Below are positions 49,180-62,226 of a stretch of DNA of 64,000 nt, piece after piece. Made by a program: the position numbers and the translations under genes. The stretch comes from Echiichthys vipera (taxonomy: Eukaryota; Chordata; Actinopteri; Perciformes; Trachinidae). Where the stretch lies: assembly GCA_963691815.1 (NCBI GenBank), contig OY829663.1, positions 5,232,023-5,296,022 of the forward strand, written 5' to 3'. The stretch's first letter is position 1. Each line of letters starts with the position of its first letter. The notes beneath the pieces are model-generated. The model saw only the letters and a program-made list of their open reading frames with translations. It did no database searches and was not told the origin of the DNA.

Positions 49180-52100
49180 ATGTGGAGGGTGGTGTATTCT
49201 CCTGAAATGAGGCACATCCTGGTGCTGCACTTCACACTTGCTGCTGCTGCTGCTGCTGCTGCCGTCCGTAACGACACCAACGGGTTTCACAAGCTGATCA
49301 TCGGCTTCCAGGCCCCCTGGAATATGACCTTCCCCTTCAGCGCCCTGCGGCTGGGCTCGGCCATACAGATCGCCGTGGAGAAGGTGAACACCAACCCCTC
49401 CTTCCTGGGGAACTACACTCTGGATTTCGTGTACATGGACTCGGACTGTAATCCCAAAGTTTCCCTGGGAGGATTCATTCACCAGGTGTGGAAGGAAAAC
49501 GTGTCCGCGTTGTTTGGTCCAGCGTGTCCTGAAGAAGCCGAGGTACGATTCCCGTGGCGTGGAAAGTGAAAATTCATGAATTATTTTTGTTTTTGTGTTG
49601 TTCTCAAGTACAAATAGTATTTCCATTTTCCTCTATCCCACTACAGTTCACAGGGAGTTGTACTTTTTACTCCACTACATTTATCTGACAGCTTTAGTTA
49701 CTTTAAGTATAAAATTTGAAATAAAACAAAGGATCTTTACTTGTAATAAAGTATTTTTATAGTGTGGCACTGCTAATTTGCTTTTGCTGCTTGAGTAAAA
49801 GAGGAATCTGGTCCTGACCGCCTTATCCATTAGTGATCATTCTTCTTGCACAGTTTTTTACTTTTAACTTGCTTTTCGATCACTTTACACTGCCTCCATT
49901 AGCACATAATGAAGTGTGTAGTAGTTCTGGTGGCTAGACTATCACTACTCTTTATTCCCGTGTGTATCGTGTTTTGTATGTGTCGTATATGCTACATGCT
50001 ATCAATTCCCAAGATGTCTGACTTTCCATGCAACTATCTGAAAGAGTGCAAAAAAACAAAAACAGTACATATCATACTCTAACAGCGCAGGGTGAGCAGT
50101 CCTTCCCAACTGCCTCTTTGTGACACCCCTCCCCCTCAGCGTCAGATACTGAAGCTGTGCATTCACTCATGATCTGACAGTGCAGCCCCTTCTCGCAGGA
50201 CTCTGTGGAGGTTTATGTGTTTATTTGTGCATTAAACATAAACGTTGTGAAACTATGAAAAAATAACATTTGATTCCATTGATTCACTGCTTTGCCCGGA
50301 CTGAACAGAGCTCTCTCTTCTCTCTGCTCTCTCTCTGCTCTCTCTGCTCTCTCTCTCTGCTCTCCCTCTCTTCTCTCTCTCTCTCTCTCGCTCTAAAAAT
50401 GTTTGAGAGAAAAAATGACATATTAAATGTTGTACTTTAGGCATTTTAAATACAAAACTAATAGCTCTGACATATTGTATCTTCCATCCAGCAAATTACA
50501 AAACACTCAAAATAAAGTAAATACAAATTTCATACAGCCCATCTCTGCTTCCAGGTCACTGGTCTCATTGCATCGACATGGAACATCCCAATGTTCAGCT
50601 TCGTGGGACAATCCTCCAAAATGGACAACAGGGACATCTACGATTCCTACATCAAAGTCGTGCCCCCTCTTAAAAGAGCTTCGGAGGTCCTGATGAAGAC
50701 CCTGGAGTTCTTCAGTTGGAGTCACGTAGCGATGATAGGAGGGGGGTTAGATTCAAACACTTGGGACAAAGTTGACGCTTTGTGGAAAACCATTGAAAAT
50801 CCACTGAAAGAAAGATTCAAACTGGCTGCTGCGGTCAAGTTTGACACCAGCAATCCTCAGCTGATTTATCGGAATGTGAAGTTTATCGCAACAGTCGCCA
50901 GAGGTGAGACGGAAAGTCGTTTTCTTTTGGCTCTTTATAAAAAAACACATATAACGTATGATTTGGCTACTAAACGTGTCCCGTTGTCTCCCAGTGATTG
51001 TGGTGCTAACAAACAGCGAGGACTCCATGGCTTTGCTGCTGGAGGCGGAGCGACAGGGTCTGATGAACGGTGATTACGTGTTCTTCCTGGTGCAGCATTT
51101 TGAGGTCAGTGGCAGCGTGGTGAGTAAAACTTTACGTACAACAGTTACACACACATTCAGTTGAGGTAAGTTGTTGGAGAGAATCCAAACTCTGGATAAG
51201 GACTGAAAACTTCATTTTTTCCATTGTCTTGTTCTTAACATATATATCGTATTTAACTTCTTCCTCATCAGGATAACTTGTGGAAGTATGCCCTGAACAA
51301 CAGGATGAACCAAGCTGCCATTAGAGCTTTTGACATGACCTTCATCATCGGCCAGAAGTCCTACGAAGGCTACGAGTATTACGACTTCTTCGAGCAAGTT
51401 TTTGAGAAACTAAAAGGACGGCCGTTTCAGAGCAACCTGACGTCTGAAAGAGAGGTAAGCATCCATCTTTATTGAGAGGTTGCAATCAGTAGTTATTCTG
51501 CTATGAAGTCAAATGACAGATACATACGTTTGATTTCAGGTGAGCCCGTACGCTGCCTACCTTCACGATGCCGTGCTTCTTTACGCGATGGGACTGAAGG
51601 AAGTCCTCAAAGATGGCAAAGACCCTCACGATGGACGGCAGCTTATGCGGAGATTAAAAAATAAAGACAACATTCGGTTTTATGGTTGGTAGCTGTGTGT
51701 TCCTAAATCTGTCAAATAAACACAGTGGAGTATAAAGTAGCAGAAAGTGGAATCGCTAAAGTAAAGTCCAAGTTTGTCAGCATTGTACTCAAGTATAGTA
51801 AATGTACCACTCATCATTACAGGTGCCTCTGGTCTAGTCCACTTTGACAAAGAGGGGGAGAGAAATTTGGACTATTCCATTTATGACCTGCAGCATACAG
51901 GAGATGTCACCAAGTTCGTACCAATCCTGCAGTTTGACAGTCAGACCAAAGCTCTCCGGTAAAATATGTATTTAAATAAATGTACTATCAAACAATTTTT
52001 TGATAAACACATTTTGGGGAAATCACACACAAAAAAATGTAATTTCAGTCCAACGTCTATGTTTACTTCCGTGGTCTGGCCGAGAGGGAGACATCCTTCT

Positions 52101-55100
52101 GACAAACCAGAGTGTGGTTTCAACAATGAACTCTGCGAATGGCTCATAAATGGTAAAAGTAACCAAATACAACAATTATCTCAGTTTTAATGTTTCCTTT
52201 TAGACCACTCATAAAACAAACACTCAGGCTAAACTAACCACCGTGTTAATTAATGTCTTGATGGGACGCAGACATCGCCCTGCTGGCTCTGCTCGTCACC
52301 TTCCCTGTCATCGGCGTGCTGGCTGTTTTGTGCATCGGAGTCCTCATTCTGCAGAAGTTACGACTCCAGTTGAGGCTCGATGACTCCTATTGGTGGCTGA
52401 TCAACTACAGCGACATCACAATCATCAGGGAGCAATCGGTAGGAGCACTCAAACCGAAAAAGAATGAAAGTGCATGAGCATGCATCTGTGTGTTCGCTTG
52501 CACGGTTTTGTGTTCACTGGCTCGTTCACTGCCCGTCTCCTCCAGGGAATCCAGGGTCTATCTCTGAGCACCACGGCCAGTCGCAGTGTGAGCAACAGCT
52601 CCCAGTCTAATTTCTCCTACAACAGCTTTGGCCTGAAGGACCAGACAGGGAGAGAACATGTCTACACCACCATAGGTCTCTACCAGGTACCAGAGTTTTA
52701 AGTGAGCCTGTGTAACTTTTGCTGAACAAGTGACACAAGGGAGACCCTTCCGGTGGACCATGATGGGGACCTTATTTTGGAAAAACAGCAGAAAATCTTT
52801 TTTTTTTATCCTGTTTGAATCGTGCAATGAATCAATCATTTAAAGGGATAACTTTGCAAGTCAAAAAAAGTCTCCATAGACCTTATAGTCTAATTATAGA
52901 TTAATGGTGAGTTATGTTTTCATGTTTTACCCTAATTTATGTCATGTACATTCATACAGGGAAATCAAGTGGCCATCAAGTACATCAAGGACAACGTTAA
53001 CCGTAATTTCCAGACACCTTCAAATATCGCAGAGTTCAATCTGGTAAAGTTCCTCCTGTTGTTCTAGATTATTCTTTGAGACATGTTGAATAATGAAATG
53101 AAATGGCATTGATGTGTGCCTAACCATCTCAAACTCTTCAAGACAGATGAAAGAGATGAAACATGAGAACTTGGTTCAGTTCTTTGGTGTTTGCATCGAG
53201 CCACCGAACGTCTGCGTGGTTATCCAGTACTGTCGGAAAGGCAGTCTGAAGGTCAGTGTGTCAGTCTTTACTGCATGTACGCACTCTTTTACTTTATATT
53301 GTGAAGCATCACTGCAGAACAATATGAGTCAATATGCTGCCATTGAAATACTGGGTTAAACCATGAGGCAGAAAATGACCTAAAACAAGGGGGTTGTGTT
53401 ATTTGTCTACATTACTTTATTGGTTATTGACCCAAACTAAAATGGTTTCAAAGTATCTTTAAGCTTACAAGTATTGTGTTGTTTTTAATACATATGCACA
53501 TCAACACTGGGTGAAAAATAACCATATTTGAGAATATTAATGTGTGTACTAAGATATTTAACTTGAAAGTATTGCTGTTATTATTTCTGCAGGACGTTCT
53601 TAAGTCTACAGATGTTGAGCTGGATGGGATGTTTAAGCTATCCTTTGCTTATGACATTGTCAATGTAAGTCAGTTCATTTAAACATCATTGCATACAACT
53701 AAAGTGTCACATGTCATCATATATATATATTTTTAATTGTTGGAATAAGCTGATAAAATGTCCACTATGTTTAGTTTTTTGTAGAATATCAACATACTCC
53801 CCTCAGGTTGCTAAACAAAAAGTAAATAATGAGGAGAAGACCTCAGATCTGTTGATGGTAGCTACAATATGACCCTAAATATACCTTAAATTTGGATAAT
53901 AAAGCTTAAATGATGTGTCACAGAAAAACACAACTACGTGCACAAAATAAAACTTAAATTTGGTGTCAGACCCTTAAAACACAAATAAACTGCAGTTACA
54001 GTACAGGGCTCGGAAATTCATGTCATCGGACATGTTCGTTTGTGTTTTAGGGAATGGAGTTCATTCACAAAAGTAACATGAAATCTCACGGGAACCTGAA
54101 GCCCAGCACGTGTCTGGTGGACAGTAGACTCCAGATAAAGCTCTCTGGCTTCGGCCTGTGGGAGTTTAAACACGGGAGAAAAAACAACATTGTCTCACCA
54201 GAAAACCTCAATCATGAAGGTCAGTGGGTGCAATTCAACTTTTCCAGTAAATCTGTCATCTCAAATGTATTTGTGTCAATGTTTATGCACAGCATGAAGG
54301 AGAGGTTAACACGTGAGGTGATTTGATTTGTTGTAGAGCTGTACTGGACAGCCCCTGAGCTTCTGAGACAAGTGGGTCAGGTCAAAGGGACCCCCAAAGC
54401 GGACGTCTACAGCTTTGCCATCATCATGTGGGAACTCATGTACAATTCTAAGTCTGGCCCGTATCATGAGATCAACCTGGGGCCCAAAGGTAAGCACGAT
54501 AAAAGGCCTTTCACTCATTTTCTTTAGTCACTTTCACACAGTGGTAAAGACAGAAATACACAGAAATTCACACAGAAATTCAGTCGATCACATTTACAAT
54601 CAACTGTCTAATCTTTCTGACATGCTTTAAAGAAGCCATGCTAACAGCTCTGTGAGACTGCACTGAGGCAGAGCTGTGTTTTGAGCTACATGCTGACATC
54701 CAGTAGGCAATTCGAAGAGGCATAAGGGGGGATGCCTTACCAAAATGCATCCGGCCCCTTGTTAACCTGCCAGACCCCCTCTCCACCCCCTAGTAGCAGA
54801 GAGAGTACAGGGACGGAGGGTTTGTTTAGTTAAATCCGAGTTTGTTTGCCTGACTCATTGATCCTTTACTCGACCATTCTACGGCCCCGACCATGGCTCT
54901 GAAATATCAATAGCCTAAATGCTCTTTGATAAAATCATGGTTCCGTCCGTGGTGCTGAAGTAGCAGGCAGATTTGTAATTGCGACCTCTTTCACTGAACG
55001 AAACGAACACAGCCGTCCTCAGTGTAAATCAAGCATGAATGTTTGTACCAAATTTCACGACAATCCTTTCAATAGTTGTCAAGATATTTCAGTTTGGTCA

Positions 55101-58100
55101 AAAGTGGTGGATGAGCCAACAGTGCCATACTGCTAGCCTGGTTAAAAAGACTTCCAAAACTACGATGAGTCCTGCTTCACACTACATCATGGCCATGTCT
55201 AGATGTAGATAGTTAAGGTTAGGCATTGACATGAATGGTTAAGGTTAGGACAGGTTACCAAGAAGCATGTCTCGCAAGAGCTTTCGCAAATCTAGGGTTA
55301 CCATCTAGTAACTTCTTTTCTTCAGAGATTATCATGCAGTTGCGGACACCTTTCCAAGGGGAATTTCTCCGTCCAATGCTGTCAGACGAGCTGTGTGAAG
55401 AGAACATCAACTTAATGCTGAAGGCCTGCTGGAATGAAAACCCTGACCACCGACCGCCGTTTGCTTCTATACGGAGACAGATGAGGGACACCAGCCCAGA
55501 CAGGTCAGGCCCAGATTTTCAATTTTCTTTTTCCTTACCCATAAAATGCTCTAAAATGCTGTGACAAAATAAATTGTTCCCCCTGTCTCTAATTTGCCAG
55601 CAAGTGCAGTATGTAGTATGATTACACTTACTTGTTTGTTATAAACTAGAGAGCATTCACAGAGCACACACCTTCACCAATGCCGTAAAATGGGCTTCGA
55701 GATAAATGCAGTGACTGAATGTGTGCCACATTTTCACTTAAAGCATCAATGTGTAGGATTTAGGGGGATCTGTTGGTAGAAATGTAATATTCATAAAAAT
55801 GTTTTCACCACCATATTACCGTAACCTGAAGCTTTCATGGACCCCACCCATAGACTGCATAAAAGAGATGGACGTAGCCACCGCCTCTAGTTTGGCATTT
55901 TGCCTGTCGATATATTGTTGTTTTTTTAAACCAGACGTGACTGGACTAGGGGGTGGAGCTAAATGCTAAGCCAGTGCTGATTCAATGGCCCTGTGCTAAG
56001 CTAAATGCTAAGGAGGGAATCTGTTTTCAACTGGCTGATGCAAGTCATCTGGCAGACTATTCCAATGCTGCAGTGATACAGAGCCTCTTTAGCGTTACCA
56101 ACACTAGCACTAGCTAACATTACCTTTGTTAGCAAGGTGCAACTGGACACTCATCAAGTCATCTTTAGGCCATGTTACAATTAACTTTAATGAAGTGAAA
56201 ACACACTGTGAGATAAAACCACAAGACCCAAAAACAAGTTCACGGCTGTTTTAATGTGTTCACAAGGTAGCCACGTCCCTAAAGCATCCCCTGCATTATA
56301 GTCTATTGTACTTTAATTGGGACCATCATTCACACAATTAACATTGTGCATAAACTCATTAGGGAAAATGTTTACTGAATCAAATGGGATGTATACTAAT
56401 TTTCTCATTGACTTCTATAAAATCTGACTCCTTTTTTGGAGACTCTTTTGAGCCGTCACATTGCGCTGTCATGTTTTTGCACTAGCCCAGAACGAACAAA
56501 CCAAACACCAGCTCTTAAGAGGGCCTTTCACATGTTTACGTACGTTGTAGTTTCTCTACATGCTTGAAAAGGGAGAGGTATTCAGTTGGTTGCGTTCTGC
56601 AATCCCACTGCTAGATGCCACTAAATTCTACACACTTCTCCTTTAAGTTAGAGCAGTAGTGAAGGAGTCAATAGCAAACATGGTCAAAAGTATCCATGTG
56701 CTAAATGTTGAGGATAAAATGAAAATTTGAAACATCCTGTTCACTAACAAACAAACTCAACCCCAAAACTCCTTAAAGCAGGTGATCATGATTTTCTGTA
56801 CTGTAGTCATGCAAATATACTGGATAATATGGTGGAAAAGTTGGAGAAATATGCAAATCACTTGGAGGAGGTGGTGGAGGAGAGGACCAATCAGCTCACA
56901 GCAGAGAAGACCCGTGCAGATAAGCTTCTCTCCAGCATGTTACCAAGGTAACAGATGTTAACTGCATCAAAATGATCAACGCATTCACATTAAAAATGAC
57001 CACGGTGGCACCCGGTTGAATGGGCGACCATGACTACATCCCTCACATTGTCAGTGCTGTCGCTGGTCGCAGGTTAATCGCAGATCAGCTGATGGCGGGG
57101 AAGTCAGTGGAGCCGCAAAGCTACGATATGGTGACCATCTTCTTCTCTGACATTGTCGGCTTCACGTCCATGTGCTCCGTCAGCTCTGCGATGGAGGTAG
57201 TGACGTTCCTCAACGACCTCTACAGCCTCTTTGATGACATCATCAAGAAGTACGATGTCTATAAAGTAAGTCACGCTAAGCGATTGAGTCATTCAACTGC
57301 ATCGAGGGGAGTGCAAATCTCCAAAAATATCTAGACTATAGGATTCTGTAGGTGACTTTCACACTGTTTATATTGGTTATAGGCACGTGAATTTTATTGC
57401 AGATTATCAGTTATGATTACGAGGAATGTTCGGCATTTTGAGAAATACACTTGATTGATATCCAACTCATGTCTGTACAGTAAATATGAAGGTATAGCCA
57501 GCAGCTGGTTAGCCATAATATAGGGCACCAAAAGTAAATCAGCTTATTGTCTCACGTCATTTTCCCACTTATTAAACGTTAAAAGTTGAACTCTGCTTAA
57601 AGTTGAAGGTGTATCTAGAAAACGCCCCTTGAGTCTGGTTGTAGGCTGCCAGGTTGCGGTGAAACATGGAAAAAACAAGAATGTTGGCAGGTATGCGTAC
57701 ACATCTTAGCTCAGACTGGAAACATCTAACTTAGCTTAGCATAGAGAATGGAAACAGCAACCGTCCATAACACTTTTGCGTGAAAAAAACTTCCCGTCAC
57801 TTTCAAATTTGTCTGTAAAAGCTTTATGCATCTTTACTAGGTGGAAACAATTGGTGACGCATACATGGTAGCAAGTGGTTTACCCATCAGCAACGGCCAC
57901 CAGCACGCTCTGGAGATATGTACAATGGCTCTGCATTTCCTGAGCGCCATCAAGGTCTTCAGAATCCACCACATGCCTACTGAGAGTCTCGCCATTCGCG
58001 TTGGTATACATTCAGGTAAAAAGACAGTTTCTAAAAAGATGAATTGCAAACTGTTTGGTTTTGTTGCTGCCTTCTTTTTCACGTTTTTACTTGAAATTAT

Positions 58101-60116
58101 TTTTTAAAAGTTTAAATCCGTAAATACTAAACAGTTTGTTGTTGGGTTTTGTAGGTCCAGTGGTTGCTGGGGTTGTAGGCACCACGATGCCTCGCTATTG
58201 TCTCTTTGGTGACACGGTGAACACAGCCTCTCGCATGGAAAGCAACAGCTTACGTGAGTGAACTGAGGAACTTCAATGAGGTTATCAGTTTTGAATAGAA
58301 CCGCATGTTCAGTAGCATTTTTAATATTGCCGCATATCGAAAAACATATACCCTAATGTCAATAGATATCGATATTTCAAATATTTGCAAAACTACTTAT
58401 AAAGTAATTTGGTCCAAGTCTCAAGTCAGTCCCCAGTCATTTTATTTTTGGTTAAAGTCAAGTCACTTACCTGCAGTATCCGGTCTTCATAAAGAGAAAA
58501 CACAAGGTATTACTTCCTGTCTAATAGAAAGTATTATTGGCCAATTTATCTGAACTTATCACGAAGTAGGAAAATTAATTATATTTGTATTATAATTATT
58601 GATATACGGTGAAATAAATGTAATCAAAACAAGTTTATTTATTTCTTGTAAATGCCCATGTTTTACTTTTGATATTAACTTTTGCTAAAGGGTTAATTAA
58701 TGATATCAATTAGTATCTGGCTAACGTTAGCTAACTGTTTAATTCTCAAGTCCAAGTCACCAAGTGTCAAGTCCGCATCTCTGCTACTTTGCGTTTAATA
58801 CTAAAACAGCTTTCATGCTAACTGGTTAAACAAAGATGGTGAACGTGGTAAATATGCCCTGCTAAACATCAGCACGATAGCATTTAGCTTTAGCATTGGT
58901 ATTATTCTACAGCCTCAAAGAGCAGCTAGTGTGGCTGTAGACATTTAGAAGCATACCTCTAACACGTTTGCCACTCTCTTCTGTTAATGTTACAGCCCTG
59001 AAGATTCACATATCTCAGTGCACTGCTGACATTCTGGTTCAGGCCGGATCGTTTGAGATGGAGGAAAGAGGGGAAGTGGAGATGAAGGTGATTTAAGGGT
59101 CTGCGTGTTCCAATCAGATGTAAAACCACAGAAATATGAAGCAAATAAATCCAGCAATCAATTCCTCTCTAGCAGTTGAGGAACAGACATAGTGCACAAA
59201 AGACACGTCTCCATGCTTTGTGCTACCGCACTTTCACCAACTCTCCGCAATATGGTTTATACAAACCGGCCAAACCCATTGGCTTCACTTGCCAATGTCC
59301 TTGGTAGCCTTAGTGCGTCAAAAGCATGACACTCACAAACTCACGTAAAACTATGTAGTCAGGTTTAGGCAACATCACGGATGGGATTAAATAAGTGTGT
59401 AACATAACGACAGTGACACAACGGAGATGAGCAGGACACAAACAGCAGGCTCTTGGGTGAAAGTCCTGTGTTTGTTTGACCTCACCCCCGCCTGCCTTCT
59501 TACGCTTAAATTTGGCGCTTTTAATCGGGAAGAACTTGCTCTGAGCATCCAATATCACCACGAACGCGTTTCCAGTTGAAAGTGTGTTTGTGCGAAAGTT
59601 GTATTAACTGTCAGGTTTTTTTGGCAAAGGTCTAGATGGTAACCCTAGATTTGTGAAAACTCACAAAAACGCTCACAAGACTTGCTTCCCAATGACCAAC
59701 TTTCCTTAACTATTCAAGATCAATGTCTGACCTCGACCAACTCACGTGTACAGCCTCTTTTTTTAAATGTCATTCAATTTTAAGTCTGTGTGTCCACCTC
59801 AGGGTAAAGGATCTCATAAGACCTACTGGCTGCTGAGCAAACAGGGATTTAATCCTCCTCTCATTGCTCACAGCTCTCCACCGGTGGACAGTCTCAAACT
59901 GCAAACAGAGGTACAGTTAACGCACACATCACAGAGACGAGTCAACATCCAAGCGCAGAAAGTAAATGTAATGTTTCACGTAGAGCGGTGGTGTTGTATT
60001 TTCACCTGTTTGTGTTTGTGTCGTCTCTGCTCAAGAAACTGGGAATGGCCAGAGCTGCTGAGAAAAGGGCCCAGAAAACCCTGACCAAAGCTATGATGAC
60101 AACGGTGCACATTTAA
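49180..60116 (+). CDS. gucy2g: Receptor guanylyl cyclase 2G, 22 coding exons
   Basis: Single-pass receptor converting GTP to cGMP at the plasma membrane; the mouse orthologue (GC-G, about 1100 residues) works in olfactory Grueneberg-ganglion sensing. The spliced product is 1115 residues, or 1120 with an alternative exon 3 donor. Order: signal peptide with eight alanines; receptor ligand-binding domain (about 35-460) with N-glycosylation sites NMT, NVS, NYT, NLT and a juxtamembrane CGFNNELC; one membrane span (about 465-490); kinase-homology domain (about 500-800) keeping the VAIK lysine but with HGN for HRD and SGFG for DFG, so a pseudokinase; coiled coil (about 822-865); cyclase domain with FSDIVGFT and GDAYM (metal aspartates), VETIGD and YCLFGD (guanine-selecting Glu and Cys) and NTASRMES. 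Start is ATG 49180, or ATG 49207 (MRHILVLHF), a better signal peptide. GUCY2GP beside ACSL5 in human supports the name. No frameshift or missing catalytic residue. Confidence 0.9.
49239..49262 (+). repeat. Coding (GCT)n tract in the signal peptide
   Basis: Seven GCT codons plus one GCC (49240-49263) encode eight consecutive alanines in the hydrophobic core of the gucy2g signal peptide. Slippage here changes the length in whole codons. Confidence 0.9.
49600..49770. repeat. Dispersed repeat in gucy2g intron 1
   Basis: ctccactacatttatctgac and agctttagttactttaag identify the same interspersed repeat as 33 kb and 48.6 kb. Diverged words of the same family reappear at 51727-51810 in intron 5 (gtactcaagtatagtaaatg). 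Confidence 0.5.
50305..50396. repeat. Interrupted (CT)n tract in gucy2g intron 1
   Basis: CTCTCT runs separated by recurring G interruptions (ctctgctctctctctgctc), about 90 bp, ending 158 bp before exon 2. Confidence 0.9.
54640..55200. repeat. Dispersed repeat region in gucy2g intron 14
   Basis: Phrases gctaacagctctgtgagac, gtttgtaccaaatttcacga and aatagttgtcaagatatttc belong to the same interspersed family as 39760-40240. The middle part is unrelated, so more than one insertion is likely. Confidence 0.45.
55738..56650. mobile_element. Composite MITE-like element in gucy2g intron 15
   Basis: The left end reads tgtgtaggatttaggggga and the right end reads ctaaattctacacacttct, whose reverse complement gives gtgtgtagaattta: imperfect inverted termini. 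Inside are the phrases acatgcttgaaaagggagag, gttgcgttctgcaatccc and gagggcctttcacatg, which I recognise from a very common fish repeat of this type. An inner section (about 55850-56330) shares words with 4300-4400 and appears inserted. Confidence 0.55.
57425..57840. repeat. Dispersed repeat in gucy2g intron 17
   Basis: Contains ggcattttgagaaatacac, gtaaatatgaaggtatagcc, agcagctggttagcc and cttagcttagcatagag. Same family as 40-175. It ends right before the exon 18 acceptor. Confidence 0.5.
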
Positions 60117-60960
60117 AGACACGGATCGAAAGAATATCTGAAAATGGACGTGAAGACTTAATGTGGACAGAGTCCGGAGGGACAATACAGCAGACACTGG
60201 AGAGACTCTTGTTTAAAGACGCAGAAGATGCTTTTTAACTTGGTGAGAAAGTCGGTGAACAGACAACTTTATATTTTAAAAGTAACAGTTTATAAAAACT
60301 TGTGAAAAAGGCGCTGACTGTTGAATTTCTAACAATGACATTTATAATGTGTTTTCTTATAACAGACAATGCTGTAGACAATCAGAAATTTAGTTCTAGG
60401 GGATAAAATCTGGAATAAATGAAATATAAGGAATAAATGAAATCTGGAATAAAATCTGGGATAAATGAAATATAAGTAAGTTTAGCCATCAGGGCCCCTA
60501 ATCTCTAAATATTTATCTTCCGAATATTAAGTTATTCTTATTTGTTGTACTCACTTTTACTTATTGAGCATTTTTAATTTATTTATCTTAACTAATGTGT
60601 TAGAATTAGTCTTCTTAATTGCTATACACTTTTTTATTCATATTTAACTAGTATTATTTATTTATTTAAATCTTTATTTATCGATGATTTTATCTATTTT
60701 GCACTTAGAATCATGTATTTTACTCTTAACATTTCTTCACTTCCTTGTTATTTTTCTATTGATCCACGCTTTTACTTCACCTTGTTTTATTCAGTCCGTG
60801 TTTATTGAGTTCTGTTGTATAAAATGTTGTTTTTTTTTTTAAGTATTTGTTTGGTTTTGGTTTTTATTAATCTTTTTATTCTGTGAAGCATGTTGTGTTG
60901 CCTTTGCTGTGCATGAAAAGTGCTACAGAAATAAAGGACTGAGATAGCCCTACAAGTTCC
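60117..60960 (+). other. gucy2g: gucy2g 3'UTR with candidate polyadenylation signals
   Basis: AATAAA hexamers occur near 60414 and 60452 and at 60930-60935 (cagaaataaaggac). The last is preceded by gcatgaaaagtgctac, a phrase common at 3' ends of fish LINE/SINE elements, so the terminal signal may be transposon-derived. Confidence 0.4.
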
Positions 60961-61207
60961 AACTGCTTTCCTCATACTGTAAGTAAGTTACCATATCCAA
61001 GAAAAGATTTTAAAATCAGATGTACATCGCTGATTTAACATGAAACAGAGAGTCATATGTGCCGCTGACTCGTCTGGCAGCTCTTTAACAATTAGCAGGT
61101 ATCCACGCGTGATTATCAGACTACAATAACCACGGCTGATAGTGAGAGGTGCAAATGCAAACCAAACAACACAAGAACAGCATTTCCCAAATTGTGCATG
61201 AAAGGAA

Positions 61208-61488
61208 GGGTGTTATTAAAGTGTAATTCCAGCGCAAAATCCTCCTGTGGTGTTTTTTTTCAGCACTTACAAACATCAAATAAGCCATCGAGACAGTTGT
61301 TTTCATGTAGCAACTATAAACGGAGAAATCCGGTAGAGATGCTAACAGCCGGACGTGGCTAACAGGGATTAGCTCAGGGAAGTACGGTGAAGGCATTCAA
61401 AGGTCTTTTTTAACCACTAATGCTGCTGAAAATAACAGCAAACCTCTGCAGCAGCATGAGAAGAGTCCCTACACACAAAACAAAGCAC
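61208..61488. repeat. Left arm of a ~300-bp inverted repeat
   Basis: From aaagtgtaattccagcgcaa to cacacaaaacaaagcacc. The reverse complement of this arm is found at 62227-62540 with roughly 80-90 percent identity by eye; the best block is aacagcaaacctctgcag followed by cagcatgagaagagtccc. Confidence 0.8.
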
Positions 61489-61547
61489 CAATGGGCTCCT
61501 TCCTTTGGGATTGACTTTGGTAATCCACTTGAATGGACTTTACTATG

Positions 61548-62165
61548 AATAGAATAGAATAGCCTTTATTGTCATTGCATTTGCATACAACGAAATTGGA
61601 GTGCTACTCCCCCTTGGTACATTTTTAGCAAAAATAATATATAATAAAAAAATAAACAAAGTATAATACAAGCAATAAACACACAATATAGTATAAACAA
61701 TATAATAATGTGAATGGGGAAACAGGTGGGAACAGTATAGACAGATGGGTGGAGAACAGAACTATACTAAAATAAAATATGTATATTTAGGGTGGAACAT
61801 GTTATTATTGCACAAGAGTTTTAAGTGGCTTTTTTAGGTTTAAAGTGACTTTGTTAAGTTATTTAGATTCTAAAATTTTAATCTGATCAATGTGATCAAT
61901 ATTTGTGACATTGAGGTAATTTGTTACGTTGTTTTATTTTTTGTTATTGACTGCAGTGATAGCTCTAGAAAAGAAGCTATCTCTGAGTCTGTTTGTCCGT
62001 GATTTTTGTGACCTGTAGCGTCGGCCTGAGGGTAACAGGTCAAACAGGTGGTTGCTGGGGTGAAAGGAGTCCTTGATGATGTTTTCAGCTCTGCTGAGGT
62101 AGCGAGAGCTGGCAATATCCTCCAGGCTGGGCAGAGGGCACCCGGTGATGAGAGGAGCTGGTACA
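61548..62165 (-). mobile_element. LINE 3' end with intact C-terminal reading frame
   Basis: The minus strand from about 62165 reads in frame ITGCPLPSLEDIASSRYLSR, then ENIIKDSFHPSNHLFDLLPS, GRRYRSQKSRTNRLR and SFFSRAIT, ending at TAA near 61944. This is the C-terminal end of a fish non-LTR retrotransposon ORF. Downstream in sense come an A-rich 3'UTR and a TAGAA-type tail at 61548-61562. It is heavily 5'-truncated but not yet frame-broken, implying a recent insertion. It sits exactly between the arms of the inverted repeat. Confidence 0.7.
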
Positions 62166-62226
62166 GGGGCCAGTAGGTAAGTCTTTAAAACACTCTTTTA
62201 ATAAACTCTGGGTTCACTAACTACGT

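Larger units (their letters stand above)
49180..60116 (+). other. gucy2g: gucy2g coding exon map
   Basis: Exons 1 to 22: 49180-49542, 50555-50903, 50995-51104 (or to 51119), 51272-51454, 51540-51684, 51823-51958, 52049-52152, 52272-52438 (membrane span), 52546-52686, 52960-53043, 53147-53251, 53593-53664, 54051-54219, 54337-54489, 55326-55503, 56807-56947 (coiled coil), 57073-57265, 57841-58015, 58155-58253, 58996-59087, 59803-59910, 60036-60116 (TAA at 60114-60116). All use GT-AG and the phases agree throughout (3348 bases). The final exon's acceptor is CTCAAG at 60035, weaker than the others; its 26 residues, ending MTTVHI, are the least conserved and least certain part. Confidence 0.85.
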
